Of a DNA stretch of 18,087 nt, positions 14,031 to 18,087 are shown piece by piece. The translations under genes were made by a program, and so were the position numbers. How positions within the stretch are numbered: position 1 is the stretch's first letter; each line of letters begins with the position of its first letter. The stretch comes from JBFWUM01 sp050247255 (lineage in GTDB: Bacteria > Acidobacteriota > Vicinamibacteria > Vicinamibacterales > UBA2999). The stretch is taken from positions 1 to 18,087 of the forward strand of contig JBFWUM010000066.1 of assembly GCA_050247255.1 (NCBI GenBank), written 5' to 3'. Below the pieces are notes generated by a model, which searched no databases, was not told the DNA's origin, and was given only the letters and a program-made list of their open reading frames with translations.

Positions 14031-14329
14031 GACCTGGCGCCCTCCGGCGCGTTCGCGAGCTCGAGCAGCACGTCGGCGTGACACGCCCGATCGAGGGGGC
14101 ACCAGCAGGCGAGGTTCTTCCCGCGGAGGTCGGCGAGTAGATCGACGCCGATAGCCTGAAGACCAAGCACTCGGCGCCGGAAGTGGCGCAGCGCCATCCC
14201 CCGTCCATGGGTGGCGAGGTCGAACGGATTGCCCCACTTCGTTGGCCGCCCGACGTAGACCGTGTTCGGGGGCATCCGCCAGCCCCTCGTGCGCTTCCGT
14301 TGAATGCGCCGCGGCGCTGGCGCGCTCAT
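14027..14329 (-). CDS. DUF4326 domain protein
   Basis: This 100-residue protein matches DUF4326: VYVGRPTKWGNPF (24-36), LRGKNLACWC (68-77) and CHADVLLELAN (83-93), with conserved Trp, Gly, Asn and Cys residues. It has the usual length and no extra domain. The function is not established; the family is common in phages. The ATG at 14329 overlaps the upstream stop as ATGA. It sits close to the DUF5131 gene, which is seen repeatedly in phage genomes. Confidence 0.88.
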   Translation of the reverse strand: MSAPAPRRIQRKRTRGWRMPPNTVYVGRPTKWGNPFDLATHGRGMALRHFRRRVLGLQAIGVDLLADLRGKNLACWCPLDRACHADVLLELANAPEGARS

Positions 14330-14991
14330 GCCTGCGCCATCCCGGGCGTGGCCGGTTCAGCGGCCGGCGCCACCGCCGCGTCGTACTTGGCGATCGCCCA
14401 CGGCAGGGCGTAGCAACACCAGATGAAGCGTGGCGCGAATTCCTCGAGCCGGTGCTCCCAGAAGTCGGGGAAGACTTGCCCTTTGTTCTGCCACACAAAC
14501 GCACCGACGGCGCCTACCGCCTCAGTCGCCACGTCGGCCTCGGCCAGCACGCACCACGCGACCTGCTCCCGCAACGACTTGGCCTCGTGTCGATTCAGGC
14601 GGTGCCGCCTGACAAATTCGTCGACATCCCCCCTGACGGCCGCGCGAAAGAGGTCCGGCGAGTAGATCCGAATGCCGTCACGATCCCTGGCCTCGCACTT
14701 TTCGGACCAGTAGTCGAAGTTCGGTTCGCGGTTCGGGTCCTGGCGGAAGAACTCGAACATGTCCGGCAACCGCGCAAAGACGTAGGTGCCCATGTCGCCC
14801 GTGTAGCAGAGGCGCCCCGGCCAGGTCGCGATGTCGAACGACTGGCAGTAGGTGCCAGGGGCCGCAAAGTGGAGGTGGCGGTAGAGGCCATCGTCCCGGA
14901 GCACCTGCATCGCGTGCCGCGCCGTGTCGTTCAGAAACCTCGTGCGTGCGTCGCTCGTCGTCCTGCTCTTGATGCTCACCATCCCACTCAT
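14326..14991 (-). CDS. Conserved phage protein of unknown function
   Basis: This 221-residue protein has the look of a conserved phage family seen in many proteobacterial phages: RTRFLNDTARHAMQVL (17-32), YRHLHFAAPGTYCQSFD (37-53) and WPGRLCYTGDMGTYVF (57-72), followed by a DMFEFFR motif. Several Trp and His suggest an enzyme-like fold, but no catalytic motif is known to me. The ATG at 14991 has GGAGG nine bases upstream and overlaps the HNH stop as ATGA. The much longer open frame upstream lies inside other genes. Confidence 0.75.
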   Translation of the reverse strand: MSGMVSIKSRTTSDARTRFLNDTARHAMQVLRDDGLYRHLHFAAPGTYCQSFDIATWPGRLCYTGDMGTYVFARLPDMFEFFRQDPNREPNFDYWSEKCEARDRDGIRIYSPDLFRAAVRGDVDEFVRRHRLNRHEAKSLREQVAWCVLAEADVATEAVGAVGAFVWQNKGQVFPDFWEHRLEEFAPRFIWCCYALPWAIAKYDAAVAPAAEPATPGMAQA

Positions 14992-15422
14992 GGTCGGTTC
15001 CTCCGTCCCGTGACTCGTGCCCTGGCGCCGATCGCGACCTTCCACGGCTTGCCTGGTCGCCGGTGCGCCTTCTTCTTCCGCGGCCGCTGCGTCCTGGCGC
15101 GGCTCACGAGCCACAGCAGCAGGGTCCGGTCGGCCTTCGCGTTGTTGCAGCGCTCGCAGGCGCTCGTTTCGTTCTGCCAGCCGTTCCGCCCCCCGCGGCC
15201 GGTCGGCCGGATGTGGTCGATCGTTCCCGCCGGCCCTCCGCAGTAGGCGCACGGGTCGCGGCGGAGCACCGCCCGCCAGGGCGGGCCGCCTTTGGTGAGG
15301 GCGACGCCGCGGTAGGCGAACCCGTTGCTGAACACCGACCAGCGCGGCGCCGCGGTGCGCTCGCACCATGCCGCGGCGCGGTAGCACCAGCCTGCCGCCC
15401 GTCGAAGCCAGCGCCGCCACAC
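14988..15422 (-). CDS. HNH endonuclease
   Basis: This 144-residue protein starts with GTG at 15422. It carries C58-x2-C61, D69-H70, N84 and C89-x2-C92 within PCAYCGGPAGTIDHI and NETSACERCNNAKAD, the HNH catalytic site with paired zinc knuckles. The N-terminus (1-50) is Trp/Arg-rich and the C-terminus is Arg/Lys-rich, consistent with DNA binding. HNH enzymes in phages act in packaging, homing or host-DNA degradation. No self-splicing intron or intein is seen around it. Confidence 0.9.
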   Translation of the reverse strand: MWRRWLRRAAGWCYRAAAWCERTAAPRWSVFSNGFAYRGVALTKGGPPWRAVLRRDPCAYCGGPAGTIDHIRPTGRGGRNGWQNETSACERCNNAKADRTLLLWLVSRARTQRPRKKKAHRRPGKPWKVAIGARARVTGRRNRP

Positions 15423-15425
15423 GGC

Positions 15426-15719
15426 CTATAGCCCTGACACGGCCCGCAATTTCGTCCGCTCGGCCGACTTCGATCGCGGGCGGGTCTTCCGGTGCGCCTC
15501 TTCGTCGACGCCTGCCCAGAACGCCGCCCTGCGGTGAACGTCTTCCGGTCGGAAGGTGCCATCGGTGCGCGGCTCGAGCTTGAAGCACCGGGGGCACCGC
15601 CAGGCCGGGCGCCCGTCCGGATACCGCGCATACATCCGGTCGGCGGCATGCCGGAAGCGGCACGGCTTCCGCCACCACAGGCCCAGCAGGACACCCGCGG
15701 CGACCCACAGCCAGATCAC
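15426..15719 (-). CDS. Small membrane-anchored Cys protein
   Basis: This 97-residue protein starts with GTG at 15719, overlapping the DUF4406 gene stop as GTGA. Residues 2-16 (IWLWVAAGVLLGLWW) form a short membrane helix at the extreme N-terminus, followed by Arg/Lys. C20 and the CPRC at 42-45, with His in between, could bind zinc. A basic tail is probably cytoplasmic. It is not recognised. Confidence 0.6.
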   Translation of the reverse strand: MIWLWVAAGVLLGLWWRKPCRFRHAADRMYARYPDGRPAWRCPRCFKLEPRTDGTFRPEDVHRRAAFWAGVDEEAHRKTRPRSKSAERTKLRAVSGL

Positions 15720-15988
15720 GGCAGCACCTGAGCCACGCGGCCGGAGAAGCCACGCACGAACGGCGTGAGCGCCGCCAGCGTGTGGAACACCGGGATCCCG
15801 TGCTGCCGCGCGACGTCGACCTCCGCCCGGGCTCCGGTGGAGCGCTCCCAGGACGGCGTCGTGATCAGGGCGTCGCAGCGCAGGAGGATCGCGAGGTCCC
15901 CCGCCAGCCACAGGTCGTCCGGCGCGGCGCCCTGGAAGTGGCGCGTGTTCGTGTGCGGACAGATCGCGGCGACGCCGAGGCGCCACAC
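15716..15988 (-). CDS. DUF4406-like nucleoside deoxyribosyltransferase-like protein (partial)
   Basis: The 90 residues seen are the C-terminal part of a gene that runs into the N gap; the apparent GTG at 15988 is only an internal codon next to the gap. ICPHTNTRHF, WLAGDLAILLRCDALI, and S-x-GAR-x-E followed by VA...GIPVF match DUF4406, related to nucleoside 2-deoxyribosyltransferases. The Glu after GAR is in the position of the catalytic Glu of that superfamily. The missing N-terminus would hold the GPY-type opening. The likely substrate is a deoxynucleotide, but the reaction is not fixed. The gene is coupled to the small membrane protein downstream. Confidence 0.75.
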   Translation of the reverse strand: MWRLGVAAICPHTNTRHFQGAAPDDLWLAGDLAILLRCDALITTPSWERSTGARAEVDVARQHGIPVFHTLAALTPFVRGFSGRVAQVLP

Positions 15989-16088
15989 NNNNNNNNNNNN
16001 NNNNNNNNNNNNNNNNNNNNNNNNNNNNNNNNNNNNNNNNNNNNNNNNNNNNNNNNNNNNNNNNNNNNNNNNNNNNNNNNNNNNNNNN
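15989..16088. other. Assembly gap of 100 N
   Basis: Exactly 100 N bases mark an assembly gap of conventional size, so its true length is unknown. The 5' part of the DUF4406 gene, and possibly further genes between it and the helicase loader, are missing. The loader gene ends just right of the gap. Confidence 0.95.
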
Positions 16089-16091
16089 CGC

Positions 16092-16868
16092 TCATCGCCG
16101 CCCCCTGGCTCGGCCCTTCGCCGATTCGGTGCGCAGGTCTGGACCGTAGATCCGCGCGATGTCGCAGGCGCCCGCGATGCGGCTCGGCAGCCGGTCGTCG
16201 CGGTAGTGCTCGGCGAGTTGGTCGAGGCTCAGGTTCGACGTGAAGATGGTCCGGTGGCCGAGGTCGAGGCGGGCGTCGAAGAGGGCCTGCATCTGCCGGC
16301 GGCCGTAGTCGCTGCGGTCGTCGACCCGGCGGTCGGCGCCGATGTCGTCGAGCACCACGACCGCCGTCTCGCGCAGGTGCTCGAACCGCTCGTCCATCGC
16401 CTCGAACGGCAGCCGCAGGTAGTCCAGCACGCGCTGCAGCCGGCAGCCGACGCGCCGCGCCCACAGGGCGTTGAGGATGGCGCACGCGAGCGCCGTCTTC
16501 CCGGCCCCCACGGTGCCCTCGATGTAGAGGTTCGACACGTCTCCCGCGGCGAAGCCCTCGGCGAGCTCGATGGCGCGGGCGTTGTAGACGGTGCGCCGGT
16601 AGCTGCTCAGCGAGGCCTGGACCTCTTCGGCTGGCAGTCCGGGCACATGCCCGGCGCGCTTCGCCCACCACTCGCACGCGGTGCACCGGGTGGCGCGCTC
16701 CTGGCCGGGCGCGCCCACCTGCCGCCAGCCCGTGTCCTGGCACTGCTGGCAGTCGACCGGGGCCTCGACCGGGAGGCCCCGCTCGGCGACCCGCTCAGCG
16801 AGCCGCGCTTGCAGCGCTCGCAGTTGCGGGTCCAGAGACGTCGGCATACTTGCCCGGTTCGGGATCAT
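16092..16868 (-). CDS. DnaC/DnaI-like helicase loader
   Basis: This 258-residue protein has a zinc ribbon (C40, C43, C62, C65, with CQQCQDTGW) followed by an AAA+ ATPase core. Walker A is EGTVGAGKT (117-125), Walker B is VVVLDDIGAD (170-179) and sensor I is TIFTSN (207-212). Such proteins load the replicative DNA helicase onto single-stranded DNA at the phage origin. ATG at 16868 has GAGGT just upstream; it overlaps the initiator gene by 74 bases. The internal ATG at 16847 is a second possibility. The upstream gene is the initiator, the usual partner. Confidence 0.88.
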   Translation of the reverse strand: MIPNRASMPTSLDPQLRALQARLAERVAERGLPVEAPVDCQQCQDTGWRQVGAPGQERATRCTACEWWAKRAGHVPGLPAEEVQASLSSYRRTVYNARAIELAEGFAAGDVSNLYIEGTVGAGKTALACAILNALWARRVGCRLQRVLDYLRLPFEAMDERFEHLRETAVVVLDDIGADRRVDDRSDYGRRQMQALFDARLDLGHRTIFTSNLSLDQLAEHYRDDRLPSRIAGACDIARIYGPDLRTESAKGRARGRR

Positions 16869-17811
16869 GGCTACCTCGGTTCGCAGGGGATGGCGGCTGG
16901 CGCTCGGGGCCCCGTTCGAGCCACTTCGCCAGGTGGGTGTCGTTCTTCAGCGCCAGGTCGATGTCGACGACGTAGCCGCGGTCGCCCTGGCCACGCATCC
17001 ACGCGTAGGTGTTCAGGTTCGCGAAGGCGGTCTTCCACTCCCCCATGCGGGGGTACCGCTTGATGCGCAGGAGGATGCCGCGGCGCCGCTCCGTCGTGAG
17101 CCGGCGCACCTGCGGCACGGGCGCGGTCATGATCGCGTTCCACGCGGCGACGACGCGCTCGGGGGTGGCTGGGTCGTCGTCGCCGGGCATCGGCTGCCCG
17201 GCGACGGCCTCGCCGTCCTCGACGGCCGCGTCGTGCTCGGGGCCGAGCAGGTCCTGCGGCGCCGCCACAGATGCCACAGGTGACACAGGTGGCCGCGCGG
17301 CGCGGGACTCGTGCACGGCGTGCGAGAGCGGCGCCGGGGGGAGATCGTTGTGGAGCGCGGCCCCGGGCGTCGTCGACGGTGCGGCCGGCGTCTGCCCACG
17401 CCGCCAGTACTCGTCGACGACGCCCTCCGCCGTGCGGCCGCACTGCCGGCGGGTGTAGTCGTCCATCCGCTTCAACATCGACGGCAGGAAGACGACGCGG
17501 CGCTCGGTCCACCACTGCGGGTGGATCAGGCCGTACTGCGCGCAGAAGTTGAGGAACGGCAGGAGCTCGTCGACGGACGCGAGCAGGCACTCGCCCGCCA
17601 TCTCCAAGAGCGGCAGCGGGGTCCCGTCTTCGCGGAGCCCGAGCCCCGGGGCGGCCTTGAGGCCGGCGCGCCCGATGTAGCAGCACAGGAGGTTGTAGGC
17701 GCCGTAGAGGCCTTGCGCCCTGGCGATGCCGCCCTGTGTGAGGCCCCAGCGCACGAGCGCCTTGATCTTCGGGTCGTCGGGGGCGTCGACGTCCCACTGC
17801 ATCCACTTCAT
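16795..17811 (-). CDS. Phage replication initiator (Lin1244/Lin1753-type N-terminus)
   Basis: This 338-residue protein begins MKWMQWDVDAPDDPKIKALV, matching the Lin1244/Lin1753-like (DUF4373) winged-helix N-terminal domain of phage replisome organisers. A low-complexity Pro/Ala/Asp linker (about 140-215) follows. The C-terminal part (about 215-305) has AWNAIM, LTTERRRGILLRIKR, WKTAFAN and DTHLAKWLERG, the usual C-terminal pattern of these initiators. It probably binds the origin and recruits the downstream loader. ATG at 17811 has GGAAGGA about 8 bases upstream. The linker or the upstream repeats may hold the origin. Confidence 0.8.
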   Translation of the reverse strand: MKWMQWDVDAPDDPKIKALVRWGLTQGGIARAQGLYGAYNLLCCYIGRAGLKAAPGLGLREDGTPLPLLEMAGECLLASVDELLPFLNFCAQYGLIHPQWWTERRVVFLPSMLKRMDDYTRRQCGRTAEGVVDEYWRRGQTPAAPSTTPGAALHNDLPPAPLSHAVHESRAARPPVSPVASVAAPQDLLGPEHDAAVEDGEAVAGQPMPGDDDPATPERVVAAWNAIMTAPVPQVRRLTTERRRGILLRIKRYPRMGEWKTAFANLNTYAWMRGQGDRGYVVDIDLALKNDTHLAKWLERGPERQPPSPANRGSHDPEPGKYADVSGPATASAASAAR

Positions 17812-17836
17812 TCGCTCAATCCTTCCGTGAGGCTTT

Positions 17837-17886
17837 GCCCTGCCCGAAAGCTGGCACGGAGATCCCGGCGGTCGGCCCTGCCCGAA
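17837..17886 (-). promoter_or_regulatory. 12-bp direct repeat in the initiator leader
   Basis: GCCCTGCCCGAA occurs at 17837-17848 and 17875-17886, 38 bases apart. On the minus strand the match widens to GC-x-TTCGGGCAGGGC. The pair lies 26 bases before the initiator start, in the place of an operator or iteron. I see no clear -35/-10 promoter nearby. Confidence 0.45.
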
Positions 17887-17931
17887 CGCGGCCCCGGGAG
17901 CGGATCCCTGATAGACTGCTGGCGTGGTGGG

Positions 17932-17954
17932 GGCGCGCCTACGGCGGGCGCGCC
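17932..17954 (-). repeat. Paired GGCGCGCC palindromes (possible hairpin)
   Basis: Two identical 8-bp palindromes (17932-17939 and 17947-17954) are separated by 7 bases. They can form an 8-bp hairpin. No T-tract follows on either strand. They lie at the end of a possible upstream coding frame. Confidence 0.6.
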
Positions 17955-18087
17955 GGGCTGTAGTCGAAGCTGTAGACGAACGGGGTACGGCACGCCCGGA
18001 GACGGGATGCCAGCACTCGGAAGGCCTGCAAGAGAACCCGCGGATTTACGACGCGAGCGGACAGCGACCAAACTGAAGCGCCGGACT
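17939..18087 (-). CDS. Possible 3' end of an upstream gene (partial)
   Basis: This minus-strand frame is open from the window edge to TAG at 17941-17939, about 48 codons, without a start. It has more G/C at third codon positions than the other two frames on this strand and ends FVYSFDYSPARPP. No family is recognised. It is short, so chance is possible. The rest of 17812-17938 shows only the direct repeat and ribosome binding site described separately. Confidence 0.3.
   Translation of the reverse strand, partial: SGASVWSLSARVVNPRVLLQAFRVLASRLRACRTPFVYSFDYSPARPP

Noticed and set aside
14326..15753. Extended minus-strand frame of 475 codons
   Set aside because: It runs through the HNH and small membrane genes in another frame; ATG at 14991 with GGAGG and an ATGA overlap is better.
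18034..18050. Fragment resembling a tRNA-Tyr anticodon loop (CGTAAATCCGCGGGTTC on the minus strand)
   Set aside because: No T-arm consensus or acceptor stem follows, so it is neither a tRNA nor a supportable attachment site.
17808..18071. 87-codon minus-strand frame with a TTG start
   Set aside because: It has poor third-position G/C, Pro/Arg/Ser-rich content, and conflicts with the better partial frame ending at 17939.
1..18087. CRISPR array, insertion sequence or integrase
   Set aside because: No spaced repeat array, transposase motif, terminal inverted repeat pair or recombinase signature was seen.

Overview
The window is GC-rich, and almost every base from 13 to 17,811 is coding on the minus strand. 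I support 31 minus-strand genes plus a possible 3' end of another at the right edge, and no convincing plus-strand gene. Gene order, size and families point to the early (replication, recombination, regulation) region of a tailed bacteriophage or prophage of a high-GC bacterium. I see no integrase, structural gene, tRNA or host housekeeping gene, so the host and lifestyle cannot be fixed. A run of exactly 100 N at 15,989-16,088 is a scaffold gap of unknown true length.

Transcription runs from right to left. The right end (16,092-17,811) holds a replication initiator with a Lin1244/Lin1753-type N-terminus and a DnaC/DnaI-like helicase loader. They are preceded by a leader carrying a 12-bp direct repeat and two GGCGCGCC palindromes. 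After the gap come a truncated DUF4406 (deoxyribosyltransferase-like) gene, a small membrane protein, an HNH nuclease, a conserved phage protein of unknown function, a DUF4326 protein, a small Cys/His protein and a DUF5131 (phage Gp37/Gp68) protein (12,746-15,988). Four small genes (11,643-12,753) share similar 3' tails that carry the next gene's ribosome binding site. An ASCH-domain protein and a HAD_SAK-type phosphatase follow (10,065-11,143), then three tiny zinc-binding-type proteins and a helical protein.

The middle-left part is a DNA-processing set: a PD-(D/E)XK nuclease-like protein with a zinc ribbon, an SNF2-family helicase, an unknown protein with an acidic tail, and a RusA-like Holliday junction resolvase (5,312-8,956). 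Further left are two coiled-coil/Cys-rich proteins and a ParB-domain/beta-class adenine methyltransferase fusion. The left end has an HTH protein resembling small terminase subunits, an unknown protein, an LmbU-like regulator and an acidic protein. Packaging genes probably lie just beyond position 1.

The genes are tightly coupled. Thirteen junctions are 4-base ATGA or GTGA overlaps, and 15 of the 31 assigned starts are GTG or TTG. At several of the few junctions with intergenic space there are strong GC-rich inverted repeats without a T-tract (3895-3917, 5932-5965, 10659-10676, 11964-11979, 12207-12222, 17932-17954). The known modules here are initiation, recombination and methylation. The least explained part is the DUF4406/DUF4326/DUF5131/ASCH/HAD group, which could handle modified nucleotides, but that is inference.
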